Origin: Polyangiaceae bacterium
Lineage (GTDB): Bacteria > Myxococcota_A > Polyangia > Polyangiales > Polyangiaceae
Direction: 5' to 3'
Assembly: GCA_016933275.1 (NCBI GenBank)
Contig: JAFGBI010000050.1
Span: forward strand, 1-51,067
Length of the DNA stretch: 51,067 bases
The notes below the pieces were generated by a model. That model saw nothing but the letters and a program-made list of their open reading frames with translations. It was not told the DNA's origin and did not search any database. Position numbers and translations under genes: made by a program. Positions within the stretch are counted from its first letter, which is position 1; every line of letters starts with the position of its first letter. Positions 34,702 through 44,158 of the stretch are shown piece by piece.

Positions 34702-36144
34702 TCACCGCACGCGAGAGCGCTCGTATTTGCCGCTGCGCCAAATGAGAAGGTGGCCTGCCACTGGCTGGTCCGAACCACCCGCTTCCGCGGCGGCAGCCTG
34801 GAGGACCTCCATTCCCGCCGTGTTGTTGGCCCCGGTCACCAGGAGCGTGTCCTGGTCCGGCACCGCAACCACACGGTCACCTGCGAGCAGAGGGTCGACC
34901 TCCGCCCAGACCTCGGGAACCAGAAGGAGACTCGCGTCGAAGAACCCCGCGGTCGAGATGATGTAGACGCCGCGGCCCACGTCGATGCGATAGATCGGCC
35001 CCATCGATTCGTAGAGATTCTTCGCCGCCAACCGGGACAGGGCGGCGCGACCAACGCCGAGGCCCGAGAGCTCGCCCGCGCTTATCACGGAGACGCTACC
35101 CGGCTGGTAGGCGACATAGACACACACGATGCCGGGAGCGACGGTTTCCCACAGCAGCGACTCCCGCTCGGCCCTTGAGAGCGCGCTGAAGGGTCCCTCG
35201 GGCCTGAGCGCACAGAGCACCGAGCCTGCCTTCCCGAGCGGGGCTGCCGCCTCGGAGCTCTGTGGCTCGGAGTTCGTACCTCCAGAGCTTGCCGCCTCGG
35301 GGCTCGCCGCCTCTGGACTCGCCGCCTCGGGGCTCGCCGCCTCGGGGCTCGCCGCCTCGGAGCCCGCGCCGGTCCCTCCTTCGACTGCAAAACGCGCCAA
35401 CTCCGCCAGGCGGTGAACGACCATCCGCGCCTGTCCTTGCCCGGTGACCTCAACGAGCGACTGGAGGTCGACGAAAGTTTCGCGACCGCCATGGGTCACC
35501 TTGAACCCGTTTGGCGTCTCCTGGATTGCAGCGGCCGGGAGCTCCTGCGCCATCGCAGCGTGAAACTCCGCCTTGACCGTGGCAAGGTCGTACAAGCGAT
35601 CGCGAGCGTCCGCGCGCACGAGCGGCTTCCCGAACCGCCGGAACCAACGGCCACGATCCTGCCACCCCACCGTCATGATCTCTGCAGGGACCACCCTGGT
35701 CGAAGCGTCACGCTGCGCGACCGTCAGGAGCATCGTCGTGGCTCGCCCCGCCTTCTCGAACGGCGACACGTCGATGACGTCGAGGGTCCGGTCGCCAAGC
35801 ACCATGGTGCCTTCGACGAGCCCCTCTTGCCGGAGATCGAGGGAGAACTTGCCGACACTGCCCACCTGGGTTTCCTCGACCAGGACCTGGAGGTGGGGCG
35901 GCGAATTGCCGAATGCGGCGCGGGTGTGGGCGCCACGTGAAGCGTGGAACTCCTCCTTGTAGACCACACCGACCGCGACCGTCCCCTCCTCCACGCGAGG
36001 CTCCAGCGAGGCTTTGCACCCACCGTTCAGCAGGGCAACCGCGACGGAGCCCGCCGTCACCAGGCCCACCGTGGCAGACCGCTTGAAACCCCACCAACTC
36101 TCGGCTCTCGCCATCACCCGCTCGGAGACTCTCTTGGCCACCAT
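34702..36144 (-). CDS. Lipoprotein with ASPEA repeats and a DUF1444-like C-terminus
   Basis: 480 aa from ATG 36144 (GAGG 5 nt upstream). A long n-region leads to lipobox LLNGGC (Cys near residue 33). Residues about 40-260 are a strand-rich domain (GTVAVGVVYKEEFHASRG, LRQEGLVEGTMVLGDRTL). Five tandem ASPEA-type pentapeptides, encoded by a 15-bp minisatellite, form a linker. The C-terminal 170 residues (VCVYVAYQPGSVSVISAGEL, DVGRGVYIISTAGFFDASLL, DQDTLLVTGANN) faintly recall DUF1444/YtpQ; weak. Function unknown. Convergent with the glutaredoxin gene and divergent from the kinase. Confidence 0.8.
   Translation of the reverse strand: MVAKRVSERVMARAESWWGFKRSATVGLVTAGSVAVALLNGGCKASLEPRVEEGTVAVGVVYKEEFHASRGAHTRAAFGNSPPHLQVLVEETQVGSVGKFSLDLRQEGLVEGTMVLGDRTLDVIDVSPFEKAGRATTMLLTVAQRDASTRVVPAEIMTVGWQDRGRWFRRFGKPLVRADARDRLYDLATVKAEFHAAMAQELPAAAIQETPNGFKVTHGGRETFVDLQSLVEVTGQGQARMVVHRLAELARFAVEGGTGAGSEAASPEAASPEAASPEAASPEAASSGGTNSEPQSSEAAAPLGKAGSVLCALRPEGPFSALSRAERESLLWETVAPGIVCVYVAYQPGSVSVISAGELSGLGVGRAALSRLAAKNLYESMGPIYRIDVGRGVYIISTAGFFDASLLLVPEVWAEVDPLLAGDRVVAVPDQDTLLVTGANNTAGMEVLQAAAAEAGGSDQPVAGHLLIWRSGKYERSRVR
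35291..35365 (-). repeat. 15-bp coding minisatellite
   Basis: Five tandem 15-mers close to GCCGCCTCGGGGCTC on the plus strand; three are exact, and the second and fifth carry substitutions. They encode the ASPEA repeats of the lipoprotein at 34702-36144. Confidence 0.9.
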
Positions 36145-36233
36145 CCGAACCTCGCCTTCGCTGCTGCGCCAGGAACCCTCGTTCTGCCGCCCATCGTGCA
36201 AGAGCGGCACCGGGGCGCGTCTCACGATAGCAG

Positions 36234-37193
36234 GTGAGCTCGCACACGCCCACATCTGGGCCGTTCGCAGCGGCGTCCGCCGCCACGACGTCGGCAGAGC
36301 CAGGAGCGCCGAACGATGCTACGCCTCCTGCAGTAGCGGTGTCCAAGCTCCCGACGGCGATCGGCCAAGATGCTCGGTTCATCGTCGATGGCCTCCTCGG
36401 CACCGGCGACTGGGCGCAGGTCTACCGGGCGCGGGACCGACGCACGGGGATGCGGGTCGCCGTAAAGGTGTCCAAGGGTCGGTCGCACGGTCACCGACAG
36501 CGACTGGAGGAGGAGTTCTCGGTCCTGCAGCGCCTCGACCATCCCAACCTGACTCGGCATTTCGACCTCTACCTGGAACGATCCGAAGCGTTCTTCACGC
36601 TCGAACTCGTCGAAGGCGAGGATCTCGTGTCTGCGATTCGGGCGGGAGCGAAGCGCCGCCAGTCGGCCGATGGCTCCGAGTTTTCGCCCCTGCCACAGGC
36701 GGGCCTCCTACGCCTGAGCCGCGCTTTTCCCCAGCTCGTGTCAGCAGTCGAGACACTCCACGGCGCGGGGCTCGTGCATCGTGACCTCACCCGCGAGAAC
36801 GTTCGCCTCGCCTTCGACGGGCGGGTCGTGGTCCTCGACTACGGCCTCGTCGAGCGCCCACGGGTCGGGGGGCGCGGCCCGAGCGCGCTGGCAGGGGTGC
36901 CGGCGTACATGGCCCCAGAGCAGCACGATGCGCTCGAGCGCGGCCCCGCCAGCGATTGGTACTCTGTCGGGGTCCTGCTCTTCGAATCGCTGACCGGCGC
37001 GCTGCCCTTCGCCGGCGATGATTTCGATGTCGTGGTGCGAAAGCGCACGCTGGATCCACCACGAGCAGGGACGCTGGTGGTCGGTGTCCCGCCCGGTCTC
37101 GACGCCCTGGCGTGGGATCTGCTCCAGCGCGCTCCCGAGCGCCGCCCCACCGGACGGGAGATCATCCACCGCCTCGCACTCGATACGACGTAA
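36234..37193 (+). CDS. Hanks-type Ser/Thr protein kinase, stand-alone
   Basis: 319 aa from GTG 36234 (no strong ribosome site). After about 45 disordered residues comes one kinase domain: GTGDWAQVYRARD (Gly loop), VAVKVS (Lys), HRDLTRENV (catalytic Asp), DYG in place of DFG, and MAPEQ. All catalytic residues are present, with Tyr for Phe in DFG. No membrane helix or sensor domain follows. The kinase has the flavour of PknK-type N-terminal domains but ends after the kinase fold, so it may be a shortened member. Substrate unknown. Confidence 0.93.
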   Translation: MSSHTPTSGPFAAASAATTSAEPGAPNDATPPAVAVSKLPTAIGQDARFIVDGLLGTGDWAQVYRARDRRTGMRVAVKVSKGRSHGHRQRLEEEFSVLQRLDHPNLTRHFDLYLERSEAFFTLELVEGEDLVSAIRAGAKRRQSADGSEFSPLPQAGLLRLSRAFPQLVSAVETLHGAGLVHRDLTRENVRLAFDGRVVVLDYGLVERPRVGGRGPSALAGVPAYMAPEQHDALERGPASDWYSVGVLLFESLTGALPFAGDDFDVVVRKRTLDPPRAGTLVVGVPPGLDALAWDLLQRAPERRPTGREIIHRLALDTT

Positions 37194-37220
37194 CCCGGCA
37201 CGCGGAACCGTCTTCGACCC

Positions 37221-37453
37221 GAGCACCGATCAGGATGCCACGAGCGCCGGAAGCGCGCCCCAATTCTGGGCTTGCCCACTCGGCGCTGCGGAGCGGGCAA
37301 ACCTGGAGCCCCTGACTTCGGATCCCTGCGCAGGGCGAGGGACCCGCGATCTCAGGGTGCCAACCCCCGGCCGCCGGGTGGGTCAGGGAATGGGATGCCG
37401 AACCGACCGAGGATCTCCGCTCGGGCCCCGCGGTCGACAACCCGATCGGTGCG
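37221..37453. repeat. Possible remnant of the palindromic repeat (R4)
   Basis: GAGCACCGATCAGGATGCCA (37221-37240) closely matches one end of the R1/R2 body in reverse orientation. GATCGGTGC (37444-37452) is an exact inverted copy of GCACCGATC. The sequence between is not related to R2. Weak, short matches. Confidence 0.35.
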
Positions 37454-37484
37454 CTGGCACCGTCCGAACGGAAGGCGCCAGCGC
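37451..37484. terminator. Imperfect hairpin between convergent kinase and glyA genes
   Basis: GCGCTGGCACCGTCC and GGAAGGCGCCAGCGC pair with a GAAC loop and a few mismatches. It is 6 nt from the glyA stop. It could stop transcription from both sides, though no T-run follows. Confidence 0.45.
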
Positions 37485-37489
37485 GTGGC

Positions 37490-38752
37490 TCAACCGACCA
37501 CGATCCCGGGCGGGGGGAAACTGGCGCAGAGCTCCTGGACCTCACCCGCAATGCGGGCGAGTAGAGCGGAGTCGGTCGGGCTGGCGACGGCTTGGTCGAT
37601 CCAGGCGGCGAGCCGCGCCATCTCGTCTTTGCCCATGCCCCGGGACGAGACCGCCGCGGTGCCGACGCGGATCCCCGAGGGATCGAAGGGCTTCCGGGGA
37701 TCGAACGGGATCGCGTTGCAGTTGCAGACGATGCCGGCAGCATCGAGTGCCCTCGCGGCGGGGCGGCCGCTGATGCTCTTGCGGGTGAGGTCGACGAGGA
37801 GCAGGTGGTTGTCGGTGCCTCCCGTAATGAGGTCGAAACCCCGACCGAGCAGCCCCTCCGCCAGTGCCTTCGCGTTGTCGACGATTCGGCGCGCGTAGGC
37901 CTTGAATTCGGGCTGACTCGCCTCGCGGGCCGCGACGGCGATGGCGGCGGTGGTGTGGTTGTGCGGTCCCCCCTGGACCCCGGGAAACACTGCCTTGTCG
38001 ATGGCCTTGGCGTGCTCCTCGTCGCACATGATCATGCCGCCGCGCGGACCCCGCAGCGTCTTGTGGGTGGTCGTGGTGATGACCTGAGCGACCTTGACCG
38101 GGCTCGGGTGCACGCCCCCCGCGACCAGCCCCGCGATGTGCGCGATGTCGGCGCACAGGATGGCCCCCACCTCGTCGGCGATCGCCCGGAACTCGCCGAA
38201 GTCGACGACCCGCGGGTAGGCGGAGAGCCCACACCAAATGAGCCTCGGTCGGTGCTCCTTGGCGAGAGCGCGCACCTGATCGAAGTCGATCCGGTGATCA
38301 GAAGGCCTCAGTCCGTACGGATGACTCTGGAAGTACCGCCCGGTGATGCTGACGTTCCACCCGTGCGTGAGGTGCCCGCCAAACGGAAGCCCCATACCCA
38401 TGATCGAGTCGCCGGGCTCACAGAAGGCGAGGTATACTGCCAGGTTGGCGGGGCTCCCGCTGTAGGGCTGGACGTTGACGTGATCGACGCCGAAGAGGGC
38501 CTTGACTCGGTCGCAGGCGAGCGTTTCGACTTGGTCGATGAGCTGCTGCCCCTCGTAGTACCGCTTGCCCGAATAGCCCTCCGAGTACTTGTTCGTGAGC
38601 ACCGAGCCGGACGCCTCGAGGACGGCTCGCGACACGTAATTCTCGCTGGCAATGAGACGGATCTTGTGCGTCTCACGCCGCTCCTCTTGCTGGATCAGGG
38701 AGGCGATGTCGGGGTCGACGACGGCGAGCGGAGGATCGGAGAGCATCGGCAT
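37490..38752 (-). CDS. glyA: Serine hydroxymethyltransferase
   Basis: 420 aa from ATG 38752. PLP enzyme that interconverts serine and glycine, moving a one-carbon unit to tetrahydrofolate in the cytoplasm. Seen: RLIASENYVS, NKYSEGYSGKRYYEG, NVQPYSGSPANLAVY, CADIAHIAGLVA and the PLP Lys231 in TTTTHKTLRGPRGG. Length and motifs are normal. Divergent from the large kinase gene. Confidence 0.97.
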   Translation of the reverse strand: MPMLSDPPLAVVDPDIASLIQQEERRETHKIRLIASENYVSRAVLEASGSVLTNKYSEGYSGKRYYEGQQLIDQVETLACDRVKALFGVDHVNVQPYSGSPANLAVYLAFCEPGDSIMGMGLPFGGHLTHGWNVSITGRYFQSHPYGLRPSDHRIDFDQVRALAKEHRPRLIWCGLSAYPRVVDFGEFRAIADEVGAILCADIAHIAGLVAGGVHPSPVKVAQVITTTTHKTLRGPRGGMIMCDEEHAKAIDKAVFPGVQGGPHNHTTAAIAVAAREASQPEFKAYARRIVDNAKALAEGLLGRGFDLITGGTDNHLLLVDLTRKSISGRPAARALDAAGIVCNCNAIPFDPRKPFDPSGIRVGTAAVSSRGMGKDEMARLAAWIDQAVASPTDSALLARIAGEVQELCASFPPPGIVVG

Positions 38753-38916
38753 GGGCGGAGACTACCTTCGCGAGATGGGAGAGACCAGCCGCGGGAGGGC
38801 CCCAGAGACCAGAACGAAACCGGGTCCCCTCACTCGTTCCGCCTGGGCCGGCCAGCGGTCCGCGCAGCATACGGTTCCTCGACGCGGGGCCGCGGGTGGA
38901 TACACTCCGCCGGTGA
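38753..38916. promoter_or_regulatory. Divergent promoter region glyA / large kinase
   Basis: 164 nt between divergent starts. On the plus strand TACACT lies about 15 nt before the kinase ATG, a poor -10 position. Orientation is the main support. Confidence 0.35.
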
Positions 38917-41900
38917 ATGACCAATCCGGCCGACAAGACGTCCGCTCCCGACCCGCCACGTGACACGGCAGGGTCGGCTGACGTGGATCCTGAGGTCGCG
39001 ACACCCCAGAACCCCGCCGACGCCACCACCCGTGTCTCCTCCGTCGCAGCCATCCATGGCTTCGGTTCGTTCGCGGGCGGACAGATGCCCGAAATCGGCG
39101 TCGCCTACCAACCCACCTTGCGTGAACGACCGCCGGACGGGATGCGACGGCCAATCAGTGTCCCACCCCCGCCAGCGGCGCCGAGCCTGGATCAGCACCC
39201 CTCGGACCCCAAGCAGGTCCTACCTGGCCACGTCATCGCAGACCGCTACGAGGTGCTCGACGTCATCGGCGAGGGTGGCATGGGCATCGTCTACCGATGC
39301 CACGATCTGGCCACGGACAATCGCGTCGCCCTCAAGCGCGTGATCGTGCCCGACAGCAATCTCGCCACCGAGTACCTGATGTGGTTCTACAAGGAGGCGC
39401 GCGCGCTGGCGGCGCTCAACCACCCGGGGATCGTCGCCGCACGAGACTACGGACAACTCGAGGATGGAACGCCGTACCTCGTGATGGATCTGGCAACGGG
39501 AGTGTCGCTCCACGACCTGACCCAGAGCCGTTTGCCGTTTCCCCTGATCTGGTCGGTGGTAGACCAGATCCTCGGCGCCCTCGCCCACGCCCACGCGCGT
39601 GGGATCGTCCACGGCGACCTCAAGCCGTCCAACGTCCTGGTCCAAGAGATCGCAGACCACCCGCCGAGCTTGAGCATCCTCGACTTCGGGCTCGCGTGGC
39701 TCAAGCAGGACTTCCACGACGAGCGGCTCGACGGGGCCAAATCGGTGACTATCGCTCCGCACGCTGGCGCTGGCACCCCGGGCTACATGGCCCCGGAGCA
39801 GATCCAGCACGAGATGCATCACGTCTGCGGAGCCACCGATCTCTATTCTCTCGGCTGCGTCCTCTACAAGCTCCTCTCGGGCACGGCTCCCTTCGTGGGA
39901 GAATCGAAGGACCTCCTGCGGATGCACGCTTACGACGCGCCGCCACCGCTCGAGCCCTCGATCTCCATCCCGACGGGTGTCGCCGAGTTCGTCATGCGCT
40001 TGCTCGCGAAGCGACCGTGGGAACGGTGGGAGTACGCCGCCGAGGCACGGTCGGTCTGGGCGGCGTGGCGCGCAGGCCCGGACGTACCTCCGGACGTGTA
40101 CCTGCTCCCAGCCGCCGTGAAGAATCGGCTCGAGGTGCACGTATCCGCGAGCAAGGACGCCACTCCGGCCACCCCCATCGAACGTACGTCACACGCGGCG
40201 GGCCTGCTCCGCATGCGTCCGAGTCCATTCGTTGGGCGAGAGGACGTGTGCCAGCGGCTTCGCGACCTCTGCGACGAGGTGATCGATGGCGAAGGCCAGC
40301 CGCACCGGCTCGTGATCCTCGTGGGTCCCGCCGGTGTGGGGAAGAGTCGCACGGCGGAGTGGCTGTGCGAGGTGGCCCACGAGGAAGCGACGATGGTGCC
40401 GCTTCGCGCACGGTACCGGAAGGTGCCGTCGAGCCTCGATGGGATGATGGGCGCGGTCAGCTACTACCTCAACTTCGAGCGGGCAGATCGCGACACCATC
40501 GAGCGATCACTCATGACCCGGTGGGGGATCAAGCCCTCGGACAAGAAGGGTTGCACCTGGGTGGCGGGGGTGGCCGCGTGGCTTCGGCCCGCCCCGCCGG
40601 GTGCCGAGGCTCCGGTCGGTCCGAGTGGGATCCGCTTCACCCTCGACACGCTGGAAACCCGCCGCCTCGTCATCCGCTTCGCCTTGAAACGCATCGCGCG
40701 CGAACGCCCCCTGCTCTTCTGGTTGGACGACCTCCACCACGCTCCCGCTCACTCCATCGAGGGCTTGCACCTCATCCTCGCGGAGGAGCCCAGTCTCCGC
40801 ATCGTCATGGTCGCCACGGTCCGGTCGGAGGACGTGAACATCGATCCGGAAGCTACGGAACGGCTGCGCCAGCTTCGCGAAGCGCACGACGGAGAGGTCA
40901 TCTCCATCAAGGCGATGGACGCCGAGACGACATCTTCCCTCGTGCGCGCCTCCCTGCCCCTCGACGGCGAGGCGGTCACCGAAGCCGTGCGGCGCTCGCG
41001 GGGCAACCCCCTCTTCGCGCTGCAGCAACTCCACGCATGGGCGCTCGCCGGCAACCTCGAGTTCTTCAATGGCGTCTACCACGTCCCCTCGGCGGTCCTG
41101 GCGGTGCGCCCCCAGACGACGGCGGATCTCTGGGACAGCCGGGTGGAGGGCCTGCGCGCCGAGCATCGGCTCGCCGCCTACGCGGTCGCGGCGCTCGGAT
41201 CGGACGTGCGGCGGAGCGTGCTGGTTCCGCTGCTCAGGGCCGTCGGCCTGCAGCCGCAAGAGGCCATCGTCAGCCTCCAGAATGCGGAGATCATCCTGCC
41301 CCGCGGTCCGGGGCGATACACCTTTCCCCACGCACTCCTGCAGGAGCACCTCCTCGGCCGTCTCCGTGAGCGCCCGGACTCCAAGCGGGTGTTCGGGGCG
41401 GCTGCCGAGGCCCTCACCGGACACCCCCTCGCGAACACGCGACGTCTCATCCGCCTCCGCGTGACCAACCTGCTGGCGGCAGGCCAACCCGACCACGCCG
41501 CGGAGCTCCTCTTCCGGTTCCTCCAGCAGGCGTGGAACGGGGCACGGGAACCCCTCGCCACGCTGGCGGATCTCGAGTTCTTGCGCGGACACCTGACGGG
41601 GCGCTCACTGGCCTTGCGGCACCGCTGGCAGGCCGAGGCCCTGCGCCACGTGGGCCGTATCGACGACGCCGCAACCCACGTGGAGATCGCCCGCAAGATC
41701 TTCGTCGAGGTCGGCGACCAGGAGAGCTACGCGCACACCCTCCGCCAGCTCGGCCACCTGGCGAGCGAGCGCGGCAACAGCGCAGAGGGGCTGGCGCTGG
41801 TGCGCCAGGGCCACGCCATCTTCGGCGAGATGGACCACACGCTCGGGATGGCGCAGTGCGAGTCGACCATCGGCGAAATCGAGTACCTGCTCGGGAACTA

Positions 41901-42678
41901 CGAGTCCGCTCGTGAGAACGTGCAGCTCGCCGAACGCCACTTCGCCAAGCTGAGCCAGCCTCTCGGCCGCGGCCAGTGCCTTCTGCTCCTGAGCTGGCTC
42001 GACCACTCGGAGGGCGCGACCGAGCGTTCACGACGCCTTACTCTCGAGGCGCGCAACGAGTTCGAGCGGGCTGGCTACCGGCTCGGGATCGCCCAGGCGA
42101 ACACCTCGCTAGCCCACGTCGAGCACCGCCTCATGAACTTCAACAGCGCAGAGCGCGGAGCGCAGGAAGCGCTCGCCGCCTTCGAGACTCTCCGAACGCC
42201 GCGCGGGCAGGCCGCGTGTGAACGGTTGCTGGCCATGATCGCCATCGACACCGACGACGTTGACGTGGCGGAGATGCACGCCGAGCGGGCGCTCTCGATC
42301 TACGGCGGGATGGGCGACCCTTGGGGCGTCCTCGAGTCGCGACTCCTGCTCTGCCAGGTTCTGCTCGCCCACTACGAGCTGGAACGCGCGGGCGAACTCC
42401 TCGAGGAGTGCGCCACCATCAAGCTGCAAGAGGCCGAGCCCCGCCAGCACCTGCTCCTCACCCGAGCCTGGTGGGCGCTGCTCATTGGCGACGGTGACCG
42501 TGCCTTCGAGTCGCTCAACGCGGCGGCCGAGGTGTTCGGCCAACGTTCCCGAGCGGGCGACCACACGCCGCACCTGCTCTCCCGACTCTCCCGACTGGAG
42601 TGGCCCGAGCACGCCCGGGAGCGCATCGCTGCGTGGATGGCGCTTCTGAACGATCGAGCGCGCCGCGTGCAGGAGTGA
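38917..42678 (+). CDS. PknK-like Ser/Thr kinase with AAA ATPase and TPR regions
   Basis: 1253 aa from ATG 38917. Disordered N-terminus (about 1-105), then a kinase domain (about 110-375) with GEGGMGIVYR, VALKRV, VHGDLKPSNV (Gly replaces the Arg of HRD), DFGLAW and MAPEQ. The AAA/NACHT-like ATPase (about 430-700) has Walker A GPAGVGKS and Walker B LLFWLDDLHH. About 550 residues of TPR-like helices follow (for example HVEIARKIFVEVGDQESYAH, SAERGAQEALAAFETL). The architecture is typical of large myxobacterial signalling kinases that sense through the TPR part. hemL begins 7 nt after the stop, so the two are probably in one operon. Confidence 0.94.
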   Translation: MTNPADKTSAPDPPRDTAGSADVDPEVATPQNPADATTRVSSVAAIHGFGSFAGGQMPEIGVAYQPTLRERPPDGMRRPISVPPPPAAPSLDQHPSDPKQVLPGHVIADRYEVLDVIGEGGMGIVYRCHDLATDNRVALKRVIVPDSNLATEYLMWFYKEARALAALNHPGIVAARDYGQLEDGTPYLVMDLATGVSLHDLTQSRLPFPLIWSVVDQILGALAHAHARGIVHGDLKPSNVLVQEIADHPPSLSILDFGLAWLKQDFHDERLDGAKSVTIAPHAGAGTPGYMAPEQIQHEMHHVCGATDLYSLGCVLYKLLSGTAPFVGESKDLLRMHAYDAPPPLEPSISIPTGVAEFVMRLLAKRPWERWEYAAEARSVWAAWRAGPDVPPDVYLLPAAVKNRLEVHVSASKDATPATPIERTSHAAGLLRMRPSPFVGREDVCQRLRDLCDEVIDGEGQPHRLVILVGPAGVGKSRTAEWLCEVAHEEATMVPLRARYRKVPSSLDGMMGAVSYYLNFERADRDTIERSLMTRWGIKPSDKKGCTWVAGVAAWLRPAPPGAEAPVGPSGIRFTLDTLETRRLVIRFALKRIARERPLLFWLDDLHHAPAHSIEGLHLILAEEPSLRIVMVATVRSEDVNIDPEATERLRQLREAHDGEVISIKAMDAETTSSLVRASLPLDGEAVTEAVRRSRGNPLFALQQLHAWALAGNLEFFNGVYHVPSAVLAVRPQTTADLWDSRVEGLRAEHRLAAYAVAALGSDVRRSVLVPLLRAVGLQPQEAIVSLQNAEIILPRGPGRYTFPHALLQEHLLGRLRERPDSKRVFGAAAEALTGHPLANTRRLIRLRVTNLLAAGQPDHAAELLFRFLQQAWNGAREPLATLADLEFLRGHLTGRSLALRHRWQAEALRHVGRIDDAATHVEIARKIFVEVGDQESYAHTLRQLGHLASERGNSAEGLALVRQGHAIFGEMDHTLGMAQCESTIGEIEYLLGNYESARENVQLAERHFAKLSQPLGRGQCLLLLSWLDHSEGATERSRRLTLEARNEFERAGYRLGIAQANTSLAHVEHRLMNFNSAERGAQEALAAFETLRTPRGQAACERLLAMIAIDTDDVDVAEMHAERALSIYGGMGDPWGVLESRLLLCQVLLAHYELERAGELLEECATIKLQEAEPRQHLLLTRAWWALLIGDGDRAFESLNAAAEVFGQRSRAGDHTPHLLSRLSRLEWPEHARERIAAWMALLNDRARRVQE

Positions 42679-42685
42679 GACCAGG

Positions 42686-43963
42686 ATGACGGATCTGGTA
42701 TCGATGTCCCTCATGGCCCGCGCCGAAGCGCTGATGCCCGGCGGAGTAAACAGCCCCGTCCGCGCCTTCGCGGCCGTCGGTGGGGGACCGGTCTTCATCC
42801 TGCGCGGTCGCGGCGCCCGGATCGTCGGAGCCGACGGCACCGAGTACCTCGACTACGTGGGCTCCTGGGGGCCCGCGATCCTCGGCCATGCGCACCCGGC
42901 AGTGGTCGAGGCGGTGCAGCGCGCAGCTGCGGACGGGCTTTCCTTCGGTGCGCCAACGGCCCTCGAGGTCGAGATCGCGGAGCTGTTACAGGAGCGGTAC
43001 CCCTCGCTCGAGATGCTGCGTTGCGTGTCGAGCGGCACCGAGGCAACGATGAGCGCGCTCCGCGTGGCCCGCGGCTTCACGGGACGAGACGCGATCGTCA
43101 AGTTCGAGGGCGCCTACCACGGCCACGCCGATCCGCTCCTGGTCCGGGCCGGGAGCGGATCGGCCACCTTCGGAGTCCCGGACTCGGCGGGTGTGCCACT
43201 CGGGATGGTTGCCGCGACGGCGACCATCCCCTACAACGACGTCGCCGCCCTCAGGAACCTCTTCGCGCGTGAAGGGCAGCGCATCGCCGCGGTCATCGTC
43301 GAACCGGTCGCGGGGAACATGGGCGTCGTGCCACCAGCACCGGGTTTCCTGGCAGCGATCGTGGAGAGCTGCCGTAAGCACGGCGCGCTCTCGATCTTCG
43401 ACGAGGTGATGACGGGGAGTCGGGTCGGGCTAGGGGGGGCCCAGGGACTTTTTGGCATCACGCCGGATCTCACCTGTCTCGGCAAGGTGATCGGCGGCGG
43501 CTTGCCGCTCGCGGTGTACGGGGGCCGTCGCGACGTGATGTCGCGGGTGGCACCGCTGGGCCCGGTCTACCAGGCTGGCACGCTCGCCGGAAACCCCGTC
43601 GCGGTGAGCGCGGGCCTGGCCACGCTGCGGGCCCTCGACCAGGAAGCCTACGCGGTCTTGGAAGCACGCGGCGCTGCTCTGCAGGAAGGGCTCACGCGCG
43701 CGCTCCGCGATCACCGAACCGTGGGAACCGTGCAACGCGTCGGCTCGATGCTCACCCTGTTCTTCAGCGCGGGGCCCATCCGCTCTTGGACTGACGCCGA
43801 GGGCGCCGACCGCGGCCGATTCGCCAGCTTCCACCAGGCCCTCCTCGCGCGGGGCGTCTATTGGCCGCCTTCCCAGTTCGAAGCCGCATTCATCAGCGTG
43901 GCGCACTCGACCGATGACATCGCCCTCACGATCGCGGCCGCGAACGAAGCCCTGCGGGGTTGA
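42686..43963 (+). CDS. hemL: Glutamate-1-semialdehyde 2,1-aminomutase
   Basis: 425 aa from ATG 42686. PLP-dependent conversion of glutamate-1-semialdehyde to 5-aminolevulinate, the step after HemA. Seen: MPGGVNSPVRAF, YLDYVGSWGPAILGHAHP, VSSGTEATMSALR, the Asp of FDEVMTGSR and the PLP Lys267 in TCLGKVIGGGLP. Length is normal. Located 7 nt downstream of the large kinase, about 15 kb from hemA and hemC. Confidence 0.97.
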   Translation: MTDLVSMSLMARAEALMPGGVNSPVRAFAAVGGGPVFILRGRGARIVGADGTEYLDYVGSWGPAILGHAHPAVVEAVQRAAADGLSFGAPTALEVEIAELLQERYPSLEMLRCVSSGTEATMSALRVARGFTGRDAIVKFEGAYHGHADPLLVRAGSGSATFGVPDSAGVPLGMVAATATIPYNDVAALRNLFAREGQRIAAVIVEPVAGNMGVVPPAPGFLAAIVESCRKHGALSIFDEVMTGSRVGLGGAQGLFGITPDLTCLGKVIGGGLPLAVYGGRRDVMSRVAPLGPVYQAGTLAGNPVAVSAGLATLRALDQEAYAVLEARGAALQEGLTRALRDHRTVGTVQRVGSMLTLFFSAGPIRSWTDAEGADRGRFASFHQALLARGVYWPPSQFEAAFISVAHSTDDIALTIAAANEALRG

Positions 43964-44131
43964 CCCGGCAGCGCCGGGTCCGCGAGACGGACTCCGGACC
44001 GACAATCGGGCCAAGGAGAGCCTCTGCCACTTTGGCGCAATCGAACCGCGACCAACGACGTCCTGGCGTGAATGGTGGTCAAGTGGGCTGGCGAACACCT
44101 CCTGGTCCGGCGCTTTGGCACGATGGCGTCG

Positions 44132-44148
44132 TTGGCCCGGCGCTTGCA
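44132..44148 (+). promoter_or_regulatory. Sigma-54 (-24/-12) promoter candidate
   Basis: TTGGCCCG-N4-TTGCA. The -24 GG (44134-44135) and -12 GC (44146-44147) have the required 10-nt spacing; a single base differs from the TTGGCACG-N4-TTGCA consensus. A second -24-like TTGGCACG lies 17 nt upstream but has no partner. Transcription would begin near 44159. Confidence 0.6.
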
Positions 44149-44158
44149 GTGGTCCTCT

